Shown in pieces: positions 50,274 to 58,598 of a DNA stretch of 64,000 bases (position 1 is the stretch's first letter; each line of letters opens with the position of its first letter). Origin of the DNA: Actinosynnema pretiosum (GTDB lineage Bacteria > Actinomycetota > Actinomycetes > Mycobacteriales > Pseudonocardiaceae); contig NZ_JAMTCF010000003.1 in NCBI RefSeq assembly GCF_024171695.1, positions 109,548-173,547 of the forward strand, read 5' to 3'. The translations under genes were made by a program, and so were the position numbers. Under the pieces are notes generated by a model that made no database searches, was not told the origin of the DNA, and saw only the letters and a program-made list of their open reading frames with translations.

Positions 50274-50806
50274 CCACCGACGAGGACCTCAGCGACCTGC
50301 CGGGGCCGCTGCGGGCTGAGCTGACCAGGCTCCGCGCCGAGCGGGTGGTCTTCGTGGCCGAGCGGGAGAAGCTGCTGGCGAACCTGCGGGAGACCGACGG
50401 CGAGGTGCGGGCGCTGATCGCCGACCGGGACCGGCTCGCGAACGAGGTGGCCAACCAGCCGCAGCGGGCTCGGGAGTCCCAGGAGCAGGAAGAGCTGGTC
50501 GACGCGCTGCGCAGGGACGTGGCGGACGTGGAGCGCGAGCGCGACTCGCTGCGCCAGGCGCTGGCGGACACCAGGGCCGAGCGGGACCGGCTGCGGTTGC
50601 GGCTGCTGGACGCCGAGCTGGCGCTGGAGGGCGACGAGCGCGGTCCGGCGCAGGCCGTCCCCGTGGCGCCTGCTGGTTCGGCCGACCGGATCGCGGTCGC
50701 GGAGGCCCGCGCGGCGCACCTGGCGCGCGAGCTGGCGGCGACCCGCTCCACGGTGAGCTGGCGGGTGACCGCTCCCCTGCGCGCCGTGCGGAAGAAGACC
50801 CGCTGA
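50270..50806 (+). CDS. Coiled-coil protein of the glycan cluster
   Basis: A 178-residue, highly charged protein with a nearly continuous coiled coil (about 15-125) and the C-terminal motif TRSTVSWRVTAPLRAVRK. S-x-S-W-R-x-T-x-P-L-R motifs end the coiled-coil stretches found in many polysaccharide-synthesis proteins, where they precede or partner glycosyltransferases. It may scaffold the cluster enzymes. Its ATG overlaps the GT4 stop and the next gene starts one base after its end. Confidence 0.8.
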   Translation: MTTDEDLSDLPGPLRAELTRLRAERVVFVAEREKLLANLRETDGEVRALIADRDRLANEVANQPQRARESQEQEELVDALRRDVADVERERDSLRQALADTRAERDRLRLRLLDAELALEGDERGPAQAVPVAPAGSADRIAVAEARAAHLARELAATRSTVSWRVTAPLRAVRKKTR

Positions 50807-50807
50807 C

Positions 50808-52574
50808 GTGAGCGCACCTGACCTCTGCCTCGTGTCCGCCGAGGGCGGCTCGGTGTTCATGGAGGAGATCTTCGAGGTCGTCGCCGACGCCGTCCGGCGG
50901 GTCGGCGGACAGGCGAGGACGGCCGTCGGCAGGTTCCCCGAGGCTGGACCGGACACGGTCTACGTCGTGGTGCCGCACGAGTACTTCTACGTCGCACCGG
51001 TCGCCGACCGGCCCACCGAGGAGCAGCGCGCGCGGACGATCGCGTTCTGCGTCGAGCACCCCGGCACCATGACGTTCGACCGCACGGCCGCGCTCGTGCC
51101 GTCGCTGGCGGCCGCGGTGGACATCAACCTGGACTCGACCGACGAGCTGCGCAGGCGCGGGGCTTCGGTCGAGCACTTCCAGCTGGGCTACACCCCGCTG
51201 TGGGACCGGTGGGGAGGCGATCCCGAGCACCGCCGCCGGGTGGACGTGACCTACCTGGGCACGGCGGAGCAGCGCCGGTCGGTGCTGCTGGACTCCTACT
51301 CGGAGGACCTGGACGACCTGCGCGTGCGGTTGTTGACCCCGCCGCACGAGCCGATGGGCCCGGAGCGGGTCGACTTCCTGCCCGGTGACCTGAAGCACCG
51401 GCACCTGGCCGACTCCAGGGTGCTGCTGAACCTGCACCGGAGCCGGTCGAGGGCGCTGGAGTGGGTGCGGGTGCTGGAAGCGCTGATCAACGGCTGCGTC
51501 GTGGTGACCGAGCCGTCGACCGACGTCGAACCGCTGGTGCCGGGCAGGCACCTGCTGGTGGGCAGGTCCAAGTCGCTGGGGTCGATGGCCGCCGCGCTGG
51601 TGAGCTCCCCCGAGCGGGAGCTGGAGCTGCGGATGGCGGGCTACGAGTTCGTCACCACGGGGCTCGACCTGCTCGGCTCGGCCAAGACGCTGGTCGACCT
51701 CGCCTCCGACGTGCTGGCGGCGGGAGGCGTGGTGGCCCCCCTGCCCGCGCTGCCCGCGCCGCAGTCGGCGTCGGCGGAGAAGCCGCTGGCGGTGGACACC
51801 CCGTCGTGGGACGCGCGCTTCGCGGGCGCACGCTCACTGGGCGGTGAGCCGGACCGCACGACGGTGCTGGCGGCGTCGCTGGCCGCGGAGCGCACGGCGT
51901 TCGCCCAGCGCGGCTCGGGCAGGCACTGGCACGGGCGCAGGCGGGCGGAGCCGGGTTCGGGCGTGGACGTGCTGCTGGTGCAGCAGCCGGGCGAGCCCGA
52001 CGTCGACCGGCTGGTGCTCGACCTGCTGGCGGGCCCGGTGCGACCGGAGCGGGTGCTGCTGTGCGTGGACGGCGCCGTGCCGTCGACGTCGACGCAGGCC
52101 ACCGCGGTGCTGGAGCACGAGGCGGTGCTGGGCCGGGGAGTGGCGCGCAATGGTCTGCTGGAGCGCTCGTCGGCGGAGCGGGTGCTGGTGCTGGACGCGG
52201 GCTTCCGCGCCTCGCCGCACCTGCTGGAGCGGATGCTGGCGGTGAAGGCGGACGTGGTGCACTGCCCGGTCGGCGACCCGGTGGAGGGCCTGGTGGGGGC
52301 GCTTCCCCCGGAGGAGCGAAGGTTGGGCCACCTGCCCTACCTGGGGTCCGGCTACCTGGTGCGCCGCTCGCTGCTGGACGAGCTGGGTGGCTGGTCCGCC
52401 GACCCGTGGCTGGCGGGCTTGGAGGACCACGTGTTCTGGCGGCGCGCGCTGTACCGGAACGCCACGACGGCACTGGTCCAGCAGGTGCTGCTGCGCCGTG
52501 AGCACCCCGATCCGGAGACCAGGCCGCTGGACCTGGACCCCCGGCGGGCGTGGCAGCGGGCGCTGGACGCCTGA
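50808..52574 (+). CDS. Two-domain glycosyltransferase-like protein
   Basis: A 588-residue protein from GTG 50808. Residues about 1-310 resemble GT-B enzymes of the CgeB/GT1-4 type, with LADSRVLLNLHRSRSRALEWV then LEALINGCVVVTEPSTDVEP at the donor site. About 385-588 resemble part of a GT-A (GT2) domain: SGVDVLLVQQPGEPDVD, then GLLERSSAERVLVLDAGF and PYLGSGYLVRRSLLDELGGW followed by EDHVFW. The usual GT2 D-x-D is replaced by VLDAG, so metal-dependent transfer is uncertain. It is the last gene of the plus-strand unit. Confidence 0.78.
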   Translation: MSAPDLCLVSAEGGSVFMEEIFEVVADAVRRVGGQARTAVGRFPEAGPDTVYVVVPHEYFYVAPVADRPTEEQRARTIAFCVEHPGTMTFDRTAALVPSLAAAVDINLDSTDELRRRGASVEHFQLGYTPLWDRWGGDPEHRRRVDVTYLGTAEQRRSVLLDSYSEDLDDLRVRLLTPPHEPMGPERVDFLPGDLKHRHLADSRVLLNLHRSRSRALEWVRVLEALINGCVVVTEPSTDVEPLVPGRHLLVGRSKSLGSMAAALVSSPERELELRMAGYEFVTTGLDLLGSAKTLVDLASDVLAAGGVVAPLPALPAPQSASAEKPLAVDTPSWDARFAGARSLGGEPDRTTVLAASLAAERTAFAQRGSGRHWHGRRRAEPGSGVDVLLVQQPGEPDVDRLVLDLLAGPVRPERVLLCVDGAVPSTSTQATAVLEHEAVLGRGVARNGLLERSSAERVLVLDAGFRASPHLLERMLAVKADVVHCPVGDPVEGLVGALPPEERRLGHLPYLGSGYLVRRSLLDELGGWSADPWLAGLEDHVFWRRALYRNATTALVQQVLLRREHPDPETRPLDLDPRRAWQRALDA

Positions 52575-52616
52575 TCGAGCGCCGAACCCCACCGGATCGA
52601 GAGCGCGGGAGCCTCG

Positions 52617-52643
52617 CTCCGGGCGCGCTGGGCGCGCCCGGAG
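52617..52643. terminator. Hairpin between convergent glycan genes
   Basis: CTCCGGGCGCGC (52617-52628) pairs with GCGCGCCCGGAG (52632-52643), loop TGG. Serves the plus-strand cluster and the AlgX/AlgJ-like gene. Confidence 0.85.
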
Positions 52644-52647
52644 GAGC

Positions 52648-53946
52648 TCACCGTCGCGGTTTCTTGGCCAGCTCCGCGACCAGTTCGTCGATGGCGTCGT
52701 CGTTCAGGATCGGGTTGGTCCCCGAGACGAGCCCCCGCTCCACCGCCTCCAGGACCACCACGTCCTGGTCGGCGAGCCTGCGCCCCAGCTCGGCCACGTC
52801 GTCGTTGAACAACTCGCTGTGGATCATCGTGATGTCCGCGAACCCGCCGACGAAGTAGCTGGCCATCGTGAAGCTGAACGAGTCCCCGATCAGCCCGACC
52901 TTCGCCTTCACGGTGCCCTTCGTCGGCGCCTGGGTGTAGTGCCTGGGCTGCTTGAAGTCGTCGGTGACCGCTTTGCTGCGCACGTTCTCCCCGTCAGGCG
53001 CGAGCTTGTACGCCTTGACCTTGCTGTGCTGGGTGCGCCCGACGAGCTTGGGCAGGTCCCCGACCAGCTCCCCGTCCTTCTCCGCGCTGAACTTCCAGCT
53101 GGCGGTCGCACCGGGCTGGATCGCGTCGGCCAGGGCGCGGACCATGACCAGCCCGCCGTCGTGGGTCCAGTGGGTGTCGTTCTTGAAGTAGACCGGTCCA
53201 CCGGCCTTCGCCGCCGCGGCCTCCAACCCCGGTCGCAGGTCGATGGCCCCCGTGGTGGGGAGCGCGGCCCAGAACTGCTCGACCATGTTCGCGTAGCACT
53301 TGGACCCGAGGAAGCTGTCGGGCAGCTGCTCGGGGACCGCCGTGGTCTTGTTCGGCGCCACCGTCAGGACGAACTTCCGCCCGGTGGACTCGACGCCTTG
53401 GCGGAGCTTGTTCAGCTGGCCCATGACGTGCTCGGTGGTCTTGTCCGTGGCGCAGGCGGCCTGGATGTCGTACCCCAGGTACAGCCAGTCGTCCCTGCCC
53501 TCGACCACGAGCGGGAAGCCACTGGTCCTGGGGATCTCGACGCCGTCGAGCGACTCGTCCTCCGGCTTGGTGGCGCCGCCCTCGATCGGGCCGCCCTCGT
53601 GCCGCTGGCCGAACGGGTAGGGCTCCTGGAACACCCCTCGGCTGATGGAGTCGGCCAGCGTGACGGCGTGGTCGCGCAGCGGCAGGTGGTCGGTCGCCCA
53701 CTTGCCCATGCCGGTGAAGAAGCCGAAGCCGTCCGACGGTGACGGGAAGGGGGTCAGCGGGCGGTTCTCGAACTCGGGCGGGCGCACGCCCACGACGGCC
53801 AGCAGCACCGGCACGAAGAAGAAGATGCCCAGGCAGGAGAGCGCGGTGCGCTGCCTGCCCGAGTGCCGGGGGCGGTAGAGGGCGTGGTCCCTCGGGAGCA
53901 TCGACTCCGGCAGCGGCGGCAGCCCTGCGCGCTGGTCAGAGGTCAC
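52648..53946 (-). CDS. AlgX/AlgJ-like SGNH glycan O-acetyltransferase
   Basis: A 432-residue protein with one N-terminal membrane helix (about 34-56) and an extracytoplasmic SGNH-like domain. The catalytic pieces are GDSFSFTMASYF (Ser) and NDTHWTHDGGLV (Asp-x-x-His), and FVLTVAPNKTTAVPEQLPD is the typical AlgJ/AlgX strand. Such proteins put acetyl groups on exported polysaccharides and normally receive them through an MBOAT membrane protein, which is not in this window. GTG 53946. It faces the glycosyltransferase genes and likely acts on their product. Confidence 0.88.
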   Translation of the reverse strand: MTSDQRAGLPPLPESMLPRDHALYRPRHSGRQRTALSCLGIFFFVPVLLAVVGVRPPEFENRPLTPFPSPSDGFGFFTGMGKWATDHLPLRDHAVTLADSISRGVFQEPYPFGQRHEGGPIEGGATKPEDESLDGVEIPRTSGFPLVVEGRDDWLYLGYDIQAACATDKTTEHVMGQLNKLRQGVESTGRKFVLTVAPNKTTAVPEQLPDSFLGSKCYANMVEQFWAALPTTGAIDLRPGLEAAAAKAGGPVYFKNDTHWTHDGGLVMVRALADAIQPGATASWKFSAEKDGELVGDLPKLVGRTQHSKVKAYKLAPDGENVRSKAVTDDFKQPRHYTQAPTKGTVKAKVGLIGDSFSFTMASYFVGGFADITMIHSELFNDDVAELGRRLADQDVVVLEAVERGLVSGTNPILNDDAIDELVAELAKKPRR

Positions 53947-54320
53947 CCTTCCAGGGTAACGGTAGGGGTGGTCCCGCAGCGCGCTCTTGGCACTTCCGGG
54001 GGCCGGGGGGTTTGGTCGGGGCGGGCGGCGGCTACCTCCGGCACAAGTCGCACGTCCGGGCAGGGGTTCACCGGACCAGGTGACGGCACGGGAGGCCGAT
54101 GTGGCGTCACGTGAGCCTCGTCACCGCTCCGGCGGCGGAATTGTGGACTCGAACCGCCGATGCGCTGCGGGCACTCCAAAAAGCGTCACCCGTTGTCATC
54201 TCAATCCCGCGACTTCTCCGACCTAGTCCTTACGGGGGATTGTCGGCTTGGCGTACGATCATTTCCGGGTCGCCGGCCCTGTTCATGCTGGGGAACCTCA
54301 GAACCAGAGGTAGGTGCGTC

Positions 54321-54695
54321 ATGGATCTCGCACTGAGCAAGGTCGTCGAGCTGCGCGAAAGCGGGTTCCAGTTCCTCCACCTCCGGGACGAGGACGGACA
54401 ACTCGACCGCATCATGGCGTTCAAGCAGCGCAGAGGCTTCATCGACTCGATCCTCTTCTGGTCGGAGACCGAGGCGCGCGCCGGTCGGCTGCCCGCCGTC
54501 CGGGAGAGCTCACGCGCAGCTCAGGCGGTCTGGATCTATGAAGGTCCGCTCGTCGAGGCGGTCGACCGGCTGCTCGACCTGCCCGAGCCGGGAACGCGCA
54601 ACGCGCCCACCCTCATGAAGCGGACGGCGTCCGACCTCGCGGTCGTCACGACGCTGCCGTTCACCCTGAAGCTGCCCCCCGGCGCCATCGCGTAA
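54321..54695 (+). CDS. Hypothetical protein, 124 residues
   Basis: ATG 54321 lies behind GAGGTAGG (54306-54313). MDLALSKVVELRESGFQFLH opens a compact alpha/beta protein with a QFLHLRDEDGQLDRIMAF hairpin and a C-terminal TASDLAVVTTLPFTLKLPPG. An in-frame ATG at 54099 would add 74 residues without family character. No relatives are recognised. It has its own promoter region: the 374-base gap upstream (53947-54320) has AT-rich parts near 54210-54270 and no other gene. Confidence 0.7.
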   Translation: MDLALSKVVELRESGFQFLHLRDEDGQLDRIMAFKQRRGFIDSILFWSETEARAGRLPAVRESSRAAQAVWIYEGPLVEAVDRLLDLPEPGTRNAPTLMKRTASDLAVVTTLPFTLKLPPGAIA

Positions 54696-54743
54696 TCGCG
54701 CGACCAAAACGACCGGAACACCTCAATTACAGATCGTCACCGA

Positions 54744-54769
54744 ATACCGGGTGAATATTCACCCCGTAT
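54744..54769. promoter_or_regulatory. AT-centred palindrome
   Basis: GGGTGAATATTCACCC (54749-54764) is a perfect 16-bp palindrome; ATAC and GTAT outside it extend the symmetry to 26 positions with one mismatched pair. It lies 49 bases after the 124-residue gene and far from any start codon. Confidence 0.55.
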
Positions 54770-54894
54770 AGACCGGAAGCGAAGTCGGTCCAGCCGGAAG
54801 AACAACAACCGGCCGACGATCCGCAAATGGTGATTACCCCGCCGCGACTCGTTGCGCGGAAGCGACGCGGAAGCCGCGGCCACCCGCATGACCA

Positions 54895-54930
54895 GCGGAG
54901 CCCCTCCGCAGAACTGCGGAGGGGCTCCGC
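54895..54930. terminator. Very strong isolated hairpin
   Basis: A 17-bp perfect stem (54895-54911 with 54914-54930) around AA. It is 200 bases past the 124-residue gene, so either that transcript is long or an unannotated transcript ends here. Confidence 0.7.
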
Positions 54931-56059
54931 GCCCCGGAGCCGGGCCCGTCACCCCCTGGAACGCCGATGAGCCCGCCAGTCCACCTGGCACGGCCCACGA
55001 CCAGCGCATTCCCGCTCAGGCAGCCTCGTCACGCTGGGTGCCGCACCCACCCCGCGCCGCAGCGTCGCCGCTGATCACCGCCGGTCACCGCCCGCAGGCC
55101 CCGGCGGCTCCCGGAGCCCTCGGGGCAGCGCCCCAGCCCGTTGCGCCGGAACAACGCTCCCGAGGCCCCGCCGACCCGCTCGGCCGCCACCCGGAGCACT
55201 CCCCCGGCCCCGCTCGGGACCCGCCGTGACAGCCGCGTGGGCACCGGTGCCCCGGCCACCTCAGGGGCCGCCACACCCCTGGCCGCGCCCGATCGGGCGG
55301 TCCTGGTCACCGGTTCCGCTCCCCCTGCGCGACCGCGCAGGCGCACCCGACGCCGAGGCGCCGCCGCGCCCGCCTCCGACGCGCGGACCCGCGCTCGCCA
55401 CGCGACCGCCCCACGAGCCGGTTCCACCCCCGCTCGTCCACCGCTCGGGCGTCGGCCGCGAGGACACCGCTCCCGTCACCCGCGCACCACCTCGCTCATC
55501 GTCGCCGGGCGAAAGGCCGGTAGTGGCGACCCGCGCCCGCGCACCCCGCCCCGCCCAGTCCCGACCCGACCCGACCCGGCCCGGCCCGGCCCAGCCCGGC
55601 CACCGTGGTGCCGGGCGGAAGGCGGTCATGACATTCCCTCCCCGCCCCGACCACCGTGACGCCGAGCGGAAGGCGGCCCGTCCGCGCGCACCCGCCACTC
55701 CCCGCGCGCCACGGGGACGCCGCTCCACGCCGGTTCCGCCACCCGGCAGGCCCACCGCAGGCCCGCCCCGTCCCTCCGCGCCTCCGCCCCGAGAGCCCGG
55801 AGCCCTCACCGCCGCTGATCCGCCCGGCGGCGCACCCCCTCACGCGGGCTACCCCCGCGTGGCGATCACGCCCCGGCTCCCCGCCCCGCCTCCTGCGGCA
55901 GACCCCGCCATCCCGCGCGGCGGGCCACCGCCACCCCTGTGGCGCATCGGGCCGGAGCGCTCGTCCGAACAGCGGTGTCCACCGTGCCGGGTGAACTAAT
56001 CCACCCCGGAGGATTAGGGAGCTTGATCGGGGGTCTCCGGGTGCGGAACTTTCCGGCCC

Positions 56060-56389
56060 ATGAACCTGAGGAAGACCGTCACGGGCGCCCTGCTGGGCCT
56101 CGGCAGCGCAGCCGCCATGCTCGGCCTCGGTGGTACCGCGATGGCCGCCGACACCATCGACATCACCACCACCGCCAACCCCGACATCGACGCCCACGCG
56201 CCGGACGCGGTGAAGATCGGCGAGCTCGTGGACCTCGACGTCAACGAGATCAGCGACCTCGACCTGACCGTGCTGGACGACGACAACGTCGACGCCGACG
56301 TGTTCGCCCACGACCTCCAGGCGCTGGTCAACAACGGCGACCTGCCCGCCGACGCGCTGGTCCACCTCCTGATCGAGGGCAACGAGTGA
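56060..56389 (+). CDS. Small secreted acidic protein
   Basis: A 109-residue protein with a signal peptide (MNLRKTVTGALLGLGSAAAM then cleavage near AMAA-D, about residue 29). The mature 80 residues are very acidic and Asp-rich, with no Cys, and repeat the pattern of D-x-D pairs (DIDAHAPD, DLDVNEISDLDL, DDDNVDADVF), which could bind calcium or act as a small surface protein. No family is known to me. A hairpin follows its stop. Confidence 0.8.
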   Translation: MNLRKTVTGALLGLGSAAAMLGLGGTAMAADTIDITTTANPDIDAHAPDAVKIGELVDLDVNEISDLDLTVLDDDNVDADVFAHDLQALVNNGDLPADALVHLLIEGNE

Positions 56390-56407
56390 CCAGCGCCCCC
56401 TGAAGCC

Positions 56408-56449
56408 GGAACGGCCCCGACCCCCTCCCCCTCGGGCCGGGGCCGTTCC
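56408..56449. terminator. Hairpin between convergent genes
   Basis: GGAACGGCCCC (56408-56418) pairs with GGGGCCGTTCC (56439-56449). Between the secreted-protein gene and the gamma-glutamyltransferase gene. Confidence 0.75.
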
Positions 56450-56478
56450 TCCTGGCGGGTCCGCGCGGGTCCGCCCGG

Positions 56479-58260
56479 CTACCGCCCGACCGCGTACCCC
56501 TGCGCGCCGCGCGCGTTCGCCCCGGCCCTGAGCAGCCCGCTCCTCGGGTCCCGCGACACCGCCGACATCCGGCCCAGCGCCCACGGACCGGCGTCCACCA
56601 CCGAGTGGCCGCGCTCGCGCAGCTCGTCCAGCCCGTGCGCCCGCGACTCCACGACCAGCTCGCCCGGCGTCCACGCCCTCGGGTAGAAGGAGCTGGGGAA
56701 CGCGTTCGAGTGCCACATCGGCGAGTCGATGGCCTCCTGCAGGTTCATCCCGCCGACCGCGTGCGCCAGCCAGAACCCGAGCTGCCACTGGTCCTGCTGG
56801 TCGCCGCCGGGCGTGCCGAACGCCAGCACCGCCTCGCCGCCGCGCAGCGCCAGCGACGGGGACAGCGTGATCCTCGGCCGCTTGCCGGGCGCCAGCGAGT
56901 TCGGCAGCCCCTCGTCCAGCCAGAACATCTGCGCCCGGCTGCCGAGGCAGAACCCGAGCGACGGGATCGTGGGCGAGGACTGGAGCCAGCCGCCGGACGG
57001 CGTGGCCGAGACGATGTTGCCCCAGCGGTCGACCACGTCCACGTGCACGGTGTCGCCGCGCACCGCGCCGGTCCTGGACACCGTGGGCTCGCCGACCGCG
57101 CCGCCGAGCTCCTCGGCGAGGGAGGGCCCGCGCCGGATGTGCTGCGCCAGCACCGCCTCGACCCCGCCGGGCGTGCCGGGCCGCAGCTCCAGCGACGCCC
57201 GCTCGCCGACCAGCGCGCGCCGCTCGGCGGCGTACTCCCGCGACAGCAGCGCGTCCAGCGGCACGTCGCCGCTGTCGCCGTACCAGGCCTCGCGGTCCGC
57301 GAACGCCAGCTTCGCGCACTCCACCGCCAGGTGGACGGTCTCGGCCGTCGGCGCCCCGTCGACGTACTCCAGCCGGTCCTCGAAGCCCTCCAGCAGCCGC
57401 AGCTGCTGGAGCAGCGCCGGACCCTGCGACCAGGCGCCGATCTTCGCGACGGTCCAGTCGCCGAAGTCGGCGGTGACCGGCTCCTCGTAGCTGGCCTCCC
57501 AGTCCGCCATGTCCTGTCCGGTGAGCACGCCCGCGTGGTCGCGGCCGGAGTCGTCGCGGTGGGCGGTGCGGCAGAACTCCTCGACCTGGGCGGCCACGAA
57601 GCCCTGGGACCAGGCGCGGCGGGCGGCCTCGATCTGGGCCTCCCGGTCGGCGCCCGCGGCCTCACCGGCGGCCAGCAGCCACTCCCAGGTGTCGGCGAGC
57701 TTGGGGTTGCGGAACCGCTCGCCCGCGACGGGCGGCTTCTCGCCGGGCAGCCACAGGTCGGCGGAGGTGGTCCAGTGGTCGCGGAACAGGTCGGCGACGG
57801 CGGCGATGGTGACGGGCACGCGCGCGAGCAGCGGGAAGCCGTCGCGGGCGTAGCCGATGGCGTGGCCGAGCACCTCGCGCAGCGACTTGGTGCCGTGGTC
57901 GCGCAGGAGGGTGAGCCAGCCGTCCCACGCGCCGGGGACGGTGGCGGCGAGCAGGCCGCTGCCGGGGACCAGGTCGAGGCCGAGGTCGCGGTAGTGCGCC
58001 GCGGTGGCGGCGGCGGGGGCGGTGCCCTGGCCGCAGAGCACGCGCGGCGCGCCGCCCCTGACCGAGAAGAGGGCCGGGACCTCGCCGCCCGGTCCGTTGA
58101 GGTGCGGCTCGACGACCTGGAGGACGAAGCCCGCCGCGACGGCGGCGTCGAAGGCGTTGCCGCCGTCCTCCAGCACCGCCATGCCCGCCGAGGAGGCCAG
58201 CCAGTGGGTGGACGCGACCATGCCGTGGGTTCCCGCTAGTTCAGGGCGCGTGGTGAACAC
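56479..58260 (-). CDS. ggt: Gamma-glutamyltransferase family protein
   Basis: A 593-residue Ntn-hydrolase precursor. GNAFDAAVAAGFVLQVVEPH and GPGGEVPALF lie in the large-subunit region, and GDTVHVDVVDRWGNIVSATP carries the catalytic threonine in D-T-x-H, where autocleavage makes the small subunit; SPSLALRGGEAVLAFGTPGG follows. No signal peptide is visible, so it is probably cytoplasmic, like related amidohydrolases of the family. GTG 58260. It would hydrolyse gamma-glutamyl or similar amide bonds. Confidence 0.92.
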   Translation of the reverse strand: MFTTRPELAGTHGMVASTHWLASSAGMAVLEDGGNAFDAAVAAGFVLQVVEPHLNGPGGEVPALFSVRGGAPRVLCGQGTAPAAATAAHYRDLGLDLVPGSGLLAATVPGAWDGWLTLLRDHGTKSLREVLGHAIGYARDGFPLLARVPVTIAAVADLFRDHWTTSADLWLPGEKPPVAGERFRNPKLADTWEWLLAAGEAAGADREAQIEAARRAWSQGFVAAQVEEFCRTAHRDDSGRDHAGVLTGQDMADWEASYEEPVTADFGDWTVAKIGAWSQGPALLQQLRLLEGFEDRLEYVDGAPTAETVHLAVECAKLAFADREAWYGDSGDVPLDALLSREYAAERRALVGERASLELRPGTPGGVEAVLAQHIRRGPSLAEELGGAVGEPTVSRTGAVRGDTVHVDVVDRWGNIVSATPSGGWLQSSPTIPSLGFCLGSRAQMFWLDEGLPNSLAPGKRPRITLSPSLALRGGEAVLAFGTPGGDQQDQWQLGFWLAHAVGGMNLQEAIDSPMWHSNAFPSSFYPRAWTPGELVVESRAHGLDELRERGHSVVDAGPWALGRMSAVSRDPRSGLLRAGANARGAQGYAVGR

Positions 58261-58452
58261 GCGGACAAACCTACGTGGACGGGGGCTGCTTCGTTGCCTT
58301 CGCTAAAGGAACGGATCGCGACCCCGAGGTTTCAGCCGGGGACCGTCCGACTGAAGTCGGACGCGGAGCGTGATCGAAGTAGTCCTGAGGGTGGACGGAG
58401 AACACCTCTCCGGGGGACGCGCCGGAGGTGCGGTCGGGTGCATCGTTCTTCC

Positions 58453-58563
58453 ATGCAGGTACTCATGTTCGCACTCGTGTTCGCGGGGCTGGCCCTGGTG
58501 GCCGCGGTCCCGCTGGTCGCGCTGCTGCACGTCTCCGAGCACCACGGGCTGAACGACCGTTAA
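58453..58563 (+). CDS. Possible 36-residue single-helix membrane peptide
   Basis: ATG 58453 encodes one hydrophobic helix (MQVLMFALVFAGLALVAAVP) and a short polar tail HVSEHHGLNDR. It lies 35 bases before the dehydrogenase gene, same strand. Ribosome site is weak. Could be a small membrane protein or chance. Confidence 0.4.
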   Translation: MQVLMFALVFAGLALVAAVPLVALLHVSEHHGLNDR

Positions 58564-58598
58564 CCTCCAGACCCACGACTGGGTCATGGAGGTTGCTG

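Larger units (their letters stand above)
54696..56059. other. 1.36-kb gene-poor stretch, strongly C-rich on the plus strand
   Basis: No frame here is convincing. From about 54980 to 55990 the plus strand is mostly C, with runs such as CCCGACCCGACCCGGCCCGG near 55560; plus-strand frames are Pro/Arg strings and minus-strand frames Gly/Arg strings. Degenerate copies of a GCCGRGCGGAAGGCGG unit occur near 55500, 55605 and 55660. The left end (54696-54850) is AT-rich and holds a palindrome. Confidence 0.6.

Noticed and set aside
54130..54160. Sequence GGACTCGAACC resembling a reverse-strand tRNA T-arm, a possible attachment-site remnant
   Set aside because: The T-stem does not pair (two of five mismatches) and no acceptor or anticodon arm is nearby.
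54099..54320. N-terminal extension of the 124-residue protein to ATG 54099
   Set aside because: The extension has weaker composition and no ribosome site, whereas ATG 54321 has GAGGTAGG in front.
55226..55999. Plus-strand frame of about 257 codons in the C-rich block
   Set aside because: Composition is Pro/Arg/Ala strings, there is no ribosome site, and the opposite strand is also open; typical of C-rich low-complexity DNA.
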